6,939 nt of DNA from JAYEJB01 sp034716415 (GCA_034716415.1 JAYEJB010000075.1:1-6939), one strand, 5' to 3'; numbered from the stretch's first letter, positions 1-6,034 are shown. Numbers and translations are program-made. Notes: generated from the sequence alone by a model not told the origin.

Positions 1-24
1 GCGTCGCTACGCTCGCAATGACAA
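1..24 (-). repeat. Truncated copy of palindromic intergenic repeat
   Basis: Read on the minus strand this is TTGTCATTGCGA followed by GCGTAGCGACGC. It matches the copy at 6876-6911 except that it lacks a 4-bp GGGA and one C, and it is cut off by the window edge, so the closing GCAAT arm is not visible. The two copies point in opposite directions. Sequences of this kind are, as I recall, common between genes in metagenome-derived Patescibacteria and some other bacteria. It is non-coding and its function is unknown. Confidence 0.75.
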
Positions 25-28
25 AAAA

Positions 29-57
29 GGGGAAGCGGGGGAGGGTTGGGGTGGGGG
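29..57 (+). other. G-run tract with G-quadruplex potential
   Basis: Five runs of three to five G lie on the plus strand, separated by loops of 1 to 4 nt (AAGC, A, TT, T). This satisfies the usual G3+N1-7 pattern for an intramolecular G-quadruplex. It sits directly beside the truncated repeat copy and about 50 bp past the terminator of the dehydrogenase gene. No coding role is visible. Folding in the cell is inference. Confidence 0.6.
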
Positions 58-103
58 TAGACTAATACTGTCGTGCTTTCGTGCTCCCCAACTCTCTATA
101 TAT

Positions 104-132
104 AAAAACCGCTTAACTTAAGCGGAATTTTT
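104..132 (-). terminator. Rho-independent terminator of the FAD dehydrogenase gene
   Basis: The arms CCGCTTAA (109-116) and TTAAGCGG (118-125) are perfect complements. In practice this is a stem of at least 6 bp with a short loop. On the minus strand the stem is followed by five T (108-104), 14 bp past the TGA of the dehydrogenase gene. The plus strand also has T5 after the stem (128-132), so the hairpin could work in both directions. Confidence 0.8.
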
Positions 133-139
133 ATGAATA

Positions 140-1564
140 TCAACTACAACGCGCCGCCTCGTAACCCGCGACGTTGATGCGGTCAGGGCTGGATTCGAGC
201 TGTCGCACCATGTCCTGCGCGGCTAGGATACCGTTCATGGACGCCTGCAGAAGGCCGCGCGTGTACCCGCTTCCGTCACCGGCCGCATAGAGTCCGGGTA
301 GCGCGGTCTCGAACGTGCACTCGTTGACCTCGACGCGTTTTGAATAGAACTTCGCTTCGATGCCGTAAAGCAGGGTGTGTTTCGAAGCGATTCCCGGAGC
401 GATCGATTCCATCGCGTCGAGCATGTCGATGATTCCCTCCAGGTGCCGGTGCGGAATCGCCAGTGCCAGGTCCCCCGGAATCGCATCGGGTGGCTGAAGC
501 GTCGGCTGGACCATCCACGAACGCATCTTCTCGACCTTCGAACGACGTCCGTCCCGCAAATCACCCAGACGCTGCACCAGCACTCCCCCACCCGCGAGTT
601 CATTGGCGAGTTCCGAGATGTGTTTGCCGTACCCGAGCGAATCGTCGAACGGTTCGGTGAAGGTCTGCGTCACGAGAACCGCGAAGTTGACGTTGTCGCT
701 TTTCTTGTCCTTGAAAGAGTGTCCGTTCACCGTCTTCAGCCCGCGATAATCTTCCATCGCGACGTAACCGCCCGGACACATACAGAACGTCCGCACCCGA
801 TCGCCGCGACTGGATTCATAATAGAGTTTGGCCTCGTACAGAAGATCAGTCACTTCCTTCAACGTGTCGTCGCGCGTCTCGACCCGGACACCGATGTCGA
901 TTCCGTTGTTCAGCAGTTTCAATCCGAGCTTCTTGGCCTGTTCCACGAACCAGACCGCACCGACCCTGCCTGGAGCGACCAGCACTTTCCTGGCCGTGAT
1001 ACTGTCGTTGCATTCCGTCCTTACATTGAACCCACTGTCGATCGGATCGACGTCCGCGACCGGACAGTCGGTGCGGATAACCACGCCGCGCTCCAACAGA
1101 TACGCGCGGATATTCTCGACGATGGCATGCGCGGTATCCGTGCCCAGGTGCCGGATCGGAAAATACGCCAGGTCCAGATTCGACGACATGGCGCGGCGCC
1201 GCACGTCCAAGACCCGTTCCCACCGCTCGGGATCGGACTTCGCGTCCGCCAGGTCCGGACTGCCGCCGAAATCCTGGTAACGCCGGTCGATATAGTCCAT
1301 GTACTTCCGAAAATTCTCCTCGCCGATACATTGACCGATCGTCCCGCCGACGCACGAACCCAAATCCAGTTTTCCGTCTGAAAATGCACCAGCACCACCC
1401 CAACCGGAGGTGATGCTGTTCTTGTCTCCTTTGTCGCGGATCGGACCACCCTCGAACATGACGAGACGCGTACCGGGCCGCTGTTCCATGACCTCGAGTG
1501 CCGCAAACATACCGGCAGGTCCGGTCCCGACGATTCCCACATCGTAGTCCGTTCGAGCACTCAT
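140..1564 (-). CDS. FAD-dependent dehydrogenase (COG2509-like)
   Basis: A 474-residue soluble flavoprotein. The N-terminus carries a Rossmann dinucleotide-binding motif G13-T-G15-P-A-G18, followed by a strand ending in acidic E38, where these enzymes bind the ADP ribose of FAD. A glycine-rich stretch, SGWGGAGAFSDGK (53-65), a CMCPGG motif (261-266) and the C-terminal LYAAGDGSGYTRGLLQAS (425-442) FAD-closing motif follow the order seen in uncharacterised FAD-dependent dehydrogenases of COG2509. Length is normal for the family. Substrate and electron partner cannot be read from the sequence. I chose the ATG at 1564, giving MSARTDYDVG. Upstream ATGs at 1600 and 1591 would add 12 or 9 residues with no family counterpart and would lie before the transcription start predicted from the TGTTATGAT motif at 1595-1587. 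No Shine-Dalgarno site is visible. It stands alone between two terminators. The family call is firm, the physiological role is not. Confidence 0.9.
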   Translation of the reverse strand: MSARTDYDVGIVGTGPAGMFAALEVMEQRPGTRLVMFEGGPIRDKGDKNSITSGWGGAGAFSDGKLDLGSCVGGTIGQCIGEENFRKYMDYIDRRYQDFGGSPDLADAKSDPERWERVLDVRRRAMSSNLDLAYFPIRHLGTDTAHAIVENIRAYLLERGVVIRTDCPVADVDPIDSGFNVRTECNDSITARKVLVAPGRVGAVWFVEQAKKLGLKLLNNGIDIGVRVETRDDTLKEVTDLLYEAKLYYESSRGDRVRTFCMCPGGYVAMEDYRGLKTVNGHSFKDKKSDNVNFAVLVTQTFTEPFDDSLGYGKHISELANELAGGGVLVQRLGDLRDGRRSKVEKMRSWMVQPTLQPPDAIPGDLALAIPHRHLEGIIDMLDAMESIAPGIASKHTLLYGIEAKFYSKRVEVNECTFETALPGLYAAGDGSGYTRGLLQASMNGILAAQDMVRQLESSPDRINVAGYEAARCS

Positions 1565-1586
1565 AAGTATATGTGTAACCGCGTGA

Positions 1587-1595
1587 ATCATAACA
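1587..1595 (-). promoter_or_regulatory. Candidate extended -10 promoter of the FAD dehydrogenase gene
   Basis: The minus strand reads TG-T-TATGAT, an extended -10 motif with five of six consensus bases in the hexamer. It would start transcription near 1580, giving a 16-nt leader before the ATG at 1564. The -35 region falls inside the terminator of the preceding gene and shows no TTGACA-like hexamer. This is a pattern call only. Confidence 0.4.
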
Positions 1596-1600
1596 TACAT

Positions 1601-1636
1601 AAAAAAAGGAGGGGCACCGCCAGATGGCGATGACCC
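1601..1636 (-). terminator. Rho-independent terminator of the two-gene membrane operon
   Basis: On the minus strand GGGTCATCGCC and GGCGGTGCCCC pair over about 11 positions with one mismatch and one G-T pair, closing a loop of about 4 nt. The stem (1611-1636) is followed by TCC and then seven T (1607-1601). It lies 27 bp after the TAG of the exported-protein gene and separates that operon from the FAD dehydrogenase gene. Confidence 0.85.
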
Positions 1637-1663
1637 TCGTAGAATCTCTGTCCCGTTTCCCGA

Positions 1664-3334
1664 CTACCGCCGGGAGATCTCGCGCACGATGTAGGTATCC
1701 CGGTTCTGCGGGTCACCGTACATCATGAACACCTCGTCACCTGGCTCAACCGTGAGCACGTCCTCGGTCTGAGGATTTCCCAGGTAGCCGAGCGACACTC
1801 CCCACAACTCGCCGGGATGTCCCTCGAGACGAAGCAGGAAGCTGGTGTCGCCGCCCAAGACGACCCGTTGCACCTCGCCGACCGTGCCCGTGACCTCTTC
1901 GTCCTCGAGAACGTTGGAGCCGACGCGCGTGGTCTGCCGCAGGTACAGATACTCCTCGTAACGGGTGAACGCCTCATGCCTGTTGTTGGCCCAGATCGCT
2001 CCAGCCGGATGAACGTAGTGGTCGGCGCGCAACAGCACGGTCGCCGCGTAAAGCGAACCGTAGCGCTCTCCGTCGTTGTCGAACGCCGGTCGCGTCAACA
2101 CGCCCTCCCACGTCCGCACGCCGTAGATGGTGTGCAGAGTGAGATCCTCGACGTCGTATTCCCAGCGGATCGCCGCCTGCCGGATCGCGTTCGCGGCCGC
2201 CGACTTGGTGGCCATGGCGCGTTCCACACCCTGCGTCGGGTAATAGGTCGCGTTCCCGCTTCTGGGATTGACGAGCATCACTCCGACCGTACTGTTGTCC
2301 TGTTGGGTGCTGGTGATGTAGGCGACGAACACCAGATTGGTATTTGCCGCGTTCATCACCTGATCCAGCCGACCGCCGTCCACGATGAACCGATCCAGGT
2401 TGGATGTCTTGCCGTAGTTCTCCGGATTGTAACCCCAATGGCCGATCCAGTCCAGGATAAGCTCGGGCGAATAGATCTGGTCCACCCAATCCGGAATATT
2501 GTCGGCACGTTCGTTCGCCTCGGTGTTCGGATCGTCGAGCGCGTACTCCTGCATGGTCTCCAGCTGGATATCCACGACCAGCAGGCTCTCCGGAAAGAAA
2601 GCGGTGCCGATCTCGGCCCCCCAGCCGTCGTCGTCGCAGTAGGTGACCGTGAAGTATGGCCGCCAATTCTCGTCGAACTCCAGCGTCGGATTGTCGAGGC
2701 GGTGCGAACCATAGGTCCGATACCCCCTGTTCCTCAGGAAACGGTAGATGTTCTGATCGTCCCAACCGGAAGTCTGCACGCCCATGTAGACCTTGATGGC
2801 GTAGGGATTCCCCTCTTCGTCCGCCGTCCGAATCCAGGCTGGGCGCGTCTCATCCTCCGCGTCCACTACGGCGACCGCCGGAATGGTCCGCTTGGTCTGC
2901 TCGTAGGCGGCACGGTTGACTTCGCCCGCCGGATAGTCGAGGAAGGCCACGTAGTAGTAGTGACCGTTCACCACCACGTCGGTGATGGCCGGTCTCGTAC
3001 CCTCGCCTTCGAGCGCGTCGGTGTTGGCGATCTCGAAGACCGATGACAGACGGTAGCCCAGCTCGGCATCGTAGCTCTCGAGCGCCTGGGCGATCTTCGC
3101 CGCGGCCATCTCGGGACTGACGTTACTGATCTGAGTCTGGGTCGTGGCGATCGGTTCGTCCGGTTCTGCCGTGCGAACCTTGAGATAGTTCTGCCACCGG
3201 ACGTAGTTAGCCCGACTGGGCTCGCCCGCCGTGCAACGCCAGGTACAGTCCATACAGCCGGTCTGCGTGAGCAGGATGGCGGCAGTGGCGCACACGAGCA
3301 CCAGCGACGCGAAGAACGAATTATGGTTTCTCAT
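1664..3334 (-). CDS. Large exported protein, possible lipoprotein, function unknown
   Basis: A 556-residue protein I cannot assign to a named family. The N-terminus has a short basic region and a hydrophobic core (7-22), then LTQTG-C27. This is a signal peptide ending in a lipobox-like site whose -3 residue is Q rather than the usual L, so lipid attachment is possible but not certain. Two more cysteines follow at once (C27-x2-C30-x3-C34). The rest is acidic, aromatic-rich and lacks membrane helices. There is an IPDWVDQIYSPE motif near 280-291, and an LVNPRSGNATYY segment (354-365) followed by an alanine-rich helix (371-390) and IYGVRTWEGVL (403-413). This resembles an uncharacterised module I recall from large membrane-linked proteins. 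Residues 480-553 alternate short strands around LTVEPGDEVFMMYG and could be an OB-like beta barrel. The start at 3334 has an AAGGAG site upstream. It follows the membrane-protein gene by 17 nt and ends in a terminator. The coding call is firm and the function is open. Confidence 0.9.
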   Translation of the reverse strand: MRNHNSFFASLVLVCATAAILLTQTGCMDCTWRCTAGEPSRANYVRWQNYLKVRTAEPDEPIATTQTQISNVSPEMAAAKIAQALESYDAELGYRLSSVFEIANTDALEGEGTRPAITDVVVNGHYYYVAFLDYPAGEVNRAAYEQTKRTIPAVAVVDAEDETRPAWIRTADEEGNPYAIKVYMGVQTSGWDDQNIYRFLRNRGYRTYGSHRLDNPTLEFDENWRPYFTVTYCDDDGWGAEIGTAFFPESLLVVDIQLETMQEYALDDPNTEANERADNIPDWVDQIYSPELILDWIGHWGYNPENYGKTSNLDRFIVDGGRLDQVMNAANTNLVFVAYITSTQQDNSTVGVMLVNPRSGNATYYPTQGVERAMATKSAAANAIRQAAIRWEYDVEDLTLHTIYGVRTWEGVLTRPAFDNDGERYGSLYAATVLLRADHYVHPAGAIWANNRHEAFTRYEEYLYLRQTTRVGSNVLEDEEVTGTVGEVQRVVLGGDTSFLLRLEGHPGELWGVSLGYLGNPQTEDVLTVEPGDEVFMMYGDPQNRDTYIVREISRR

Positions 3335-3339
3335 ACCCC

Positions 3340-3348
3340 TCTCCTTCT
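3340..3348 (-). promoter_or_regulatory. Shine-Dalgarno site fixing the exported-protein start
   Basis: The minus strand reads GAAGGAGAGGGGT directly before the ATG at 3334. The AAGGAG core lies 6 nt from the start codon. It falls within the 17-nt gap after the TAG of the upstream gene, so the two genes are very likely on one message with separate initiation. Confidence 0.7.
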
Positions 3349-3351
3349 GGC

Positions 3352-4344
3352 CTACTCGGCCCCTTCGATCTCCTCGGTACGGAACTCATCAAGCGGAACA
3401 TTCTGCAATCGACCATCCTCCGTGAAACGGAAGGCGAACGACCCGTAATTCTCGAACATGAACACCTGTCCCGGGTTGATCCGGAAACGGTTGCGGTGCG
3501 GGTCTCGGAAAACGATCTGACCGCTGTCCGTGACACGCGCGCCGATGACCCGATCCGACGTACGATTCCGGAAACCGTCCGGTGCGCCACGGAAACGACG
3601 GGAGTATTGAAGTCTCCCGGTATCGCTCATGAGCACGATGTTCCGGAAATCCGGATCGTTGACTCGCCTGATCACTGTGGCGCGCCGGTACCAGGGGCCG
3701 AAATCAGCTTCCTGTCGGTCAGCGATCTGCGGTTCGTACTCGATCGTGATCTCCGGCAACGGCTCCTCCCGCGGCTGGGCCACGTCGTGGTACGTCCAGA
3801 TCGTGAACGATACGATCGTACCGATGAGGCAGAACACCAGATGCGGCACCCAAATGACCAAGGGCAGCATGTTGAGCATGAGCTGGAACGCCAGCACCAC
3901 ATCGACATCGTCGTAATTCGACAGGTCGCGACGGGTCCGGCTGGCCCGATCCCTCGATCTCATCAGTCGCCGATGCGCCTTCAATTCCTGAAGGTGCCTC
4001 TGACCTTCTTGCCGTTCCCGCTTCTTGCGCTTTCTCTCATCGAGAGCATCGGCCCGGCGTTCACTGCGGTCGCGCTTCACTTCCGCACGCCGGTCCTTCA
4101 TTCGCCGCCTCCACGGCAGGAAATCCAGCTTCCAGAGATACTTGAGATGCTTGCCGATGACGGTCCAGAGCGAACCGATCGTCTTCCACACCTCAAGTCG
4201 CTTGGCTGGGTTGCGGCGGAACGCGTCCACCAGCAACATCAACAGACCCGGTACGAGCGCCACGACCGTGAAGACCGCGGCGAGCGGCAGGGCGACCGTA
4301 AAAAACACGGTCTCCAGTCCGAACCTCTTCATCTTGTGTCCCAT
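3352..4344 (-). CDS. Three-helix membrane protein with long charged linker, function unknown
   Basis: A 330-residue protein I do not recognise. A long hydrophobic segment (about 12-40) comes first. It is followed by a basic stretch containing KKRERQEGQ within a 65-residue region (about 79-142) extremely rich in R, K, E and D, which looks like a helical or coiled-coil linker. A hydrophobic block (148-187) breaks at NMLP (158-161) and probably forms two membrane helices. The last 140 residues are soluble, with RINPGQVFMFENYGSFAFRF (288-307) in a beta-rich part. By the positive-inside rule the charged linker should be cytoplasmic. The start at 4344 is chosen because GGAGGAGGG lies 4-12 nt upstream. 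An in-frame ATG at 4386 has no ribosome site. It is the first gene of an operon with the exported protein 17 nt downstream, which suggests that the two act together at the membrane. That link is inference. Confidence 0.85.
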   Translation of the reverse strand: MGHKMKRFGLETVFFTVALPLAAVFTVVALVPGLLMLLVDAFRRNPAKRLEVWKTIGSLWTVIGKHLKYLWKLDFLPWRRRMKDRRAEVKRDRSERRADALDERKRKKRERQEGQRHLQELKAHRRLMRSRDRASRTRRDLSNYDDVDVVLAFQLMLNMLPLVIWVPHLVFCLIGTIVSFTIWTYHDVAQPREEPLPEITIEYEPQIADRQEADFGPWYRRATVIRRVNDPDFRNIVLMSDTGRLQYSRRFRGAPDGFRNRTSDRVIGARVTDSGQIVFRDPHRNRFRINPGQVFMFENYGSFAFRFTEDGRLQNVPLDEFRTEEIEGAE

Positions 4345-4347
4345 TTT

Positions 4348-4356
4348 CCCTCCTCC
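4348..4356 (-). promoter_or_regulatory. Strong Shine-Dalgarno site of the three-helix membrane protein
   Basis: The minus strand reads GGAGGAGGG, ending 3 nt before the ATG at 4344. The first GGAGG lies 7 nt from the start codon. This decides in favour of the ATG at 4344 over the in-frame ATG at 4386. Confidence 0.75.
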
Positions 4357-4399
4357 ATTTGAGTTTCTGACGGGATCAGTTATCAACGAACGAAGGCTG

Positions 4400-4429
4400 A
4401 ACTTACCTGAAAAACCGGACTTCTGTCAA
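4400..4429 (-). promoter_or_regulatory. Candidate promoter of the two-gene membrane operon
   Basis: A perfect TTGACA -35 hexamer (4429-4424) is followed after 18 nt by TAAGTT (4405-4400), which matches the -10 consensus at only three of six positions. It lies just past the arfB terminator and about 56 nt before the operon's ATG, leaving room for a leader with the strong Shine-Dalgarno site. The -10 assignment is weak. Confidence 0.45.
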
Positions 4430-4439
4430 GGCTTCGGAC

Positions 4440-4463
4440 AAAAAAGACCCGCCTTAAACGGGT
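4440..4463 (-). terminator. Rho-independent terminator of arfB
   Basis: The minus strand reads ACCCG-TTTAAGG-CGGGT, a 5-bp stem extendable by two G-T pairs, followed by C and six T (4445-4440). It is placed 28 bp after the TGA of the arfB-like gene. Confidence 0.75.
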
Positions 4464-4491
4464 GTGAAGACCGACCGAAAGCGATTTCTTG

Positions 4492-4914
4492 TCATTGCCA
4501 ATCCTCGGGAGATTTGCGGAGCTTCTTCGTATCACTCCGTTTATGTTTATCTTCGAGACGCTTTCTCTTTTGCGCCTTGCTGACCTTGGTGGGCTTGCGT
4601 TCCTTCTTCAGTGTCAACGCGTCTGCGATCATGCCCTGAAGCCGACCAATGACCTCTTTCCGATTGCGTTCCTGCGAACGCTCGGAGTCAGAGGAAATCA
4701 CCATCTCGTCGTCATTATTGAGTCGGTTGGCGAACGACTCACGGATGACCGTTTTCTGCTCTTCCGTGAAAGCTTTGCTCTCCCCCACATTCCAGGTCAA
4801 CACCGCTTTGGTGGCGCGCTTGTTGACGTTCTGCCCGCCCGGACCGGAAGAACGCGCGAAACCGATATAGATCTCGCTTTCCGGCACGCTTAATTTTTCA
4901 TTCGCTGTATCCAT
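4492..4914 (-). CDS. arfB: ArfB-type alternative ribosome-rescue peptidyl-tRNA hydrolase
   Basis: A 140-residue class-I release-factor-like protein. The GGQ catalytic motif lies at 26-28 within SSGPGGQNVNK, the same position and total length as I recall for E. coli ArfB (YaeJ). ERSQERNR (78-85) matches the conserved segment after it, and the C-terminal 40 residues are strongly basic, with K and R spread through KKERKPTKVSKAQKRKR. In this family the tail enters the empty mRNA channel of a stalled ribosome, while GGQ in the peptidyl-transferase centre hydrolyses the peptidyl-tRNA. There is no stop-codon recognition domain, which separates it from RF1 and RF2. A close alternative would be a PrfH- or RF-H-like hydrolase, but the basic tail favours ArfB. 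The start at 4914 has no Shine-Dalgarno site but lies 8 nt after a TGATATATT motif, so a leaderless mRNA is likely. It is transcribed alone and divergently from the MsrQ-like gene. Confidence 0.9.
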   Translation of the reverse strand: MDTANEKLSVPESEIYIGFARSSGPGGQNVNKRATKAVLTWNVGESKAFTEEQKTVIRESFANRLNNDDEMVISSDSERSQERNRKEVIGRLQGMIADALTLKKERKPTKVSKAQKRKRLEDKHKRSDTKKLRKSPEDWQ

Positions 4915-4922
4915 GCAGATTC

Positions 4923-4931
4923 AATATATCA
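4923..4931 (-). promoter_or_regulatory. Extended -10 promoter of arfB, predicted leaderless
   Basis: The minus strand reads TG-A-TATATT, an extended -10 with five of six consensus bases, followed by exactly 8 nt and the ATG at 4914. Initiation 7 nt past the hexamer would give a leader of about 2 nt. No convincing -35 hexamer and no ribosome site are present. Confidence 0.6.
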
Positions 4932-4944
4932 TACGTGTCCGATA

Positions 4945-4953
4945 TGCTATCCT
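4945..4953 (+). promoter_or_regulatory. Extended -10 promoter of the MsrQ-like gene, predicted leaderless
   Basis: The plus strand reads TG-C-TATCCT, an extended -10 with four of six consensus bases, then 8 nt to the ATG at 4962. The distance is the same as for arfB on the other strand of this 47-nt divergent gap. No -35 or Shine-Dalgarno site is seen. Confidence 0.5.
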
Positions 4954-4961
4954 GAACGCAC

Positions 4962-5615
4962 ATGAGAATACTGCGCATACCGAAAGAGGTCATCGTCGAC
5001 GGCAACCTATTCGTGCCGAAGAGATATATCGACAACCTGTTCTACTACGTCCTGCCGGTGACGCTGGGCGTGCTTCTGTTCTATCCGGGTGCGGTAAGGT
5101 CCCTACAGCCCCCGCTCGGGATAGCGGCCGAGATAATGCTCCTGATCGTGCTGTTCGTCAAACCGTTCGCCGTATTCTTCCCGAAGATCCGCATCTTCAG
5201 CAGGCTGGTCGGACTGCGCCGCCAACTGGGACTCGCGACTTTCTTCCTGGCGCTCGCTCACTTCCTGTACTTCGTAAGTCTGCACGGTCTGCTACCCCAC
5301 CTGTCTTTCTGGTCCGCACTGACAAGACCGAGTGGACTTCGATCCGGAACGTTGGCACTGCTGTTGCTGGCGATCATCTCCGCGTCGTCGATCTGGTTCA
5401 TCGTCAAACGGCTCAAAAAATGGTGGAAGAGAGTGCAGCGCCTGTCCTATCTGGTCCTGCCGCTGGTACTGCTACACGCCACCATCATGAGAGGTGACAG
5501 CTACTGGTTCATGGGACTGGTGCTCGGCGCCTACATCGTATTGAAGGGCATCGAGTGGTATCTGTATCTGAGACGGAAGAGACGGAACAGTGTTGCACGA
5601 CCGAACGACCGATAG
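4962..5615 (+). CDS. MsrQ/ferric-reductase-like heme membrane protein
   Basis: A 217-residue integral membrane protein with about six hydrophobic segments (roughly 27-46, 52-73, 88-108, 128-149, 161-176, 180-203) and a basic RRKRR tail (204-208). The pattern RRQLGLATFFLALAH-FLYF (86-104) followed by WWKRVQRLSYLVLPLVLLH (154-172) matches the ferric-reductase-like transmembrane domain, closest to MsrQ (YedZ). MsrQ is a b-heme protein of about 210 residues that passes quinone-derived electrons to the periplasmic methionine sulfoxide reductase MsrP. H100 and H172 are placed like the conserved heme ligands. The histidine usual in the W-x-R-L-H-R-L motif is glutamine here (Q159). No MsrP gene lies in the window, so the electron acceptor is unknown and a specific gene name is not justified. 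No Shine-Dalgarno site precedes the start, but a TGCTATCCT motif lies 8 nt upstream. The zinc-ribbon gene follows by 52 nt. Confidence 0.8.
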   Translation: MRILRIPKEVIVDGNLFVPKRYIDNLFYYVLPVTLGVLLFYPGAVRSLQPPLGIAAEIMLLIVLFVKPFAVFFPKIRIFSRLVGLRRQLGLATFFLALAHFLYFVSLHGLLPHLSFWSALTRPSGLRSGTLALLLLAIISASSIWFIVKRLKKWWKRVQRLSYLVLPLVLLHATIMRGDSYWFMGLVLGAYIVLKGIEWYLYLRRKRRNSVARPNDR

Positions 5616-5667
5616 AACTACCAAAACATCGATCAGTAATGTAACAGCACCTTGAAAGGAACGGGAC

Positions 5668-5970
5668 ATGAGACCTGTATTCATCTGTTCGGAGTGTGGA
5701 CAGGAAGCCGAGCTCTGCATGGCCAGCCTGGTCAAATTCTGGCACCGCATGAACCTGCCTTGGTACGTCTGCGTCCCGTGTCAGACGGTCTACTACGACA
5801 AGCGCGAGATATGGGATGTGGTGACCAGGCTGCGCAGGATCGATTCTTCGGCCAAAAGGATTCCATTCAAATTCATCTACCGGATGGTCAAAGAGCACAT
5901 GGACAGGATCGTCCAGCACCGGATCAAGCACTTCGGCGCGCGCCGTGTCCGATTCAAGAGGAAGGCGTAA
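5668..5970 (+). CDS. Small zinc-ribbon protein, function unknown
   Basis: A 100-residue protein with two cysteine pairs, C7-x2-C10 and C35-x2-C38, spaced as in treble-clef or zinc-ribbon folds. An extra C17 lies between them. The C-terminal half is helical and strongly basic (RRIDSSAKRIPFKF around 55-69, then ARRVRFKRKA at 91-100), which would suit RNA, DNA or ribosome binding. I do not recognise the family. The start at 5668 is preceded by GAAAGGAAC, giving a usable AAGGA ribosome site about 8 nt away. It follows the MsrQ-like gene on the same strand with a 52-nt gap and is closed by a terminator, so it may be cotranscribed with that gene. Coding is well supported by the ribosome site, composition and terminator. 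Function is not assignable. Confidence 0.75.
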   Translation: MRPVFICSECGQEAELCMASLVKFWHRMNLPWYVCVPCQTVYYDKREIWDVVTRLRRIDSSAKRIPFKFIYRMVKEHMDRIVQHRIKHFGARRVRFKRKA

Positions 5971-5983
5971 ACCGACGAATCCT

Positions 5984-6011
5984 AAAACACCGCCAATGGC
6001 GATGTTTTTTT
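5984..6011 (+). terminator. Rho-independent terminator after the zinc-ribbon gene, possibly bidirectional
   Basis: AAAACA-C-CGCC, loop AAT, GGCG-A-TGTTTT forms an 11-position stem with one C-A mismatch, running into seven T (6005-6011) on the plus strand. It begins 14 bp after the TAA of the zinc-ribbon gene. On the minus strand the stem ends in only four T, but it lies 24 bp past the permease TGA and may serve both convergent genes. Confidence 0.8.
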
Positions 6012-6034
6012 GATTCTCTTAATTACGACCGGAC

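Noticed and set aside
377..1381. 334-codon open frame on the plus strand opposite the FAD dehydrogenase
   Set aside because: The minus-strand frame has unmistakable FAD-binding motifs. The plus frame is low-complexity in R, D and V and has no start signal.
1624..1728. 34-codon plus-strand ORF preceded by AAGGAGGGG
   Set aside because: The apparent ribosome site is the reverse complement of the terminator tail. The ORF overlaps the terminator and the end of the exported-protein gene, and its product has no visible features.
1817..3046. 409-codon open frame on the plus strand opposite the exported-protein gene
   Set aside because: It lies wholly antisense to a well-supported gene with signal peptide, ribosome site and terminator. 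Its protein has no recognisable domain and looks like a codon-bias shadow.
3496..4362. 288-codon open frame on the plus strand opposite the three-helix membrane protein
   Set aside because: It is an antisense shadow with no ribosome site. The minus frame has a strong Shine-Dalgarno site and a sensible membrane topology.
4489..4500. TTGTCATTGC at the stop codon of arfB, like the first bases of the repeat
   Set aside because: Only about 10 bases match and the following GCGAGGG core is absent, so chance similarity at a TGG-CAA-TGA end is the simplest reading.
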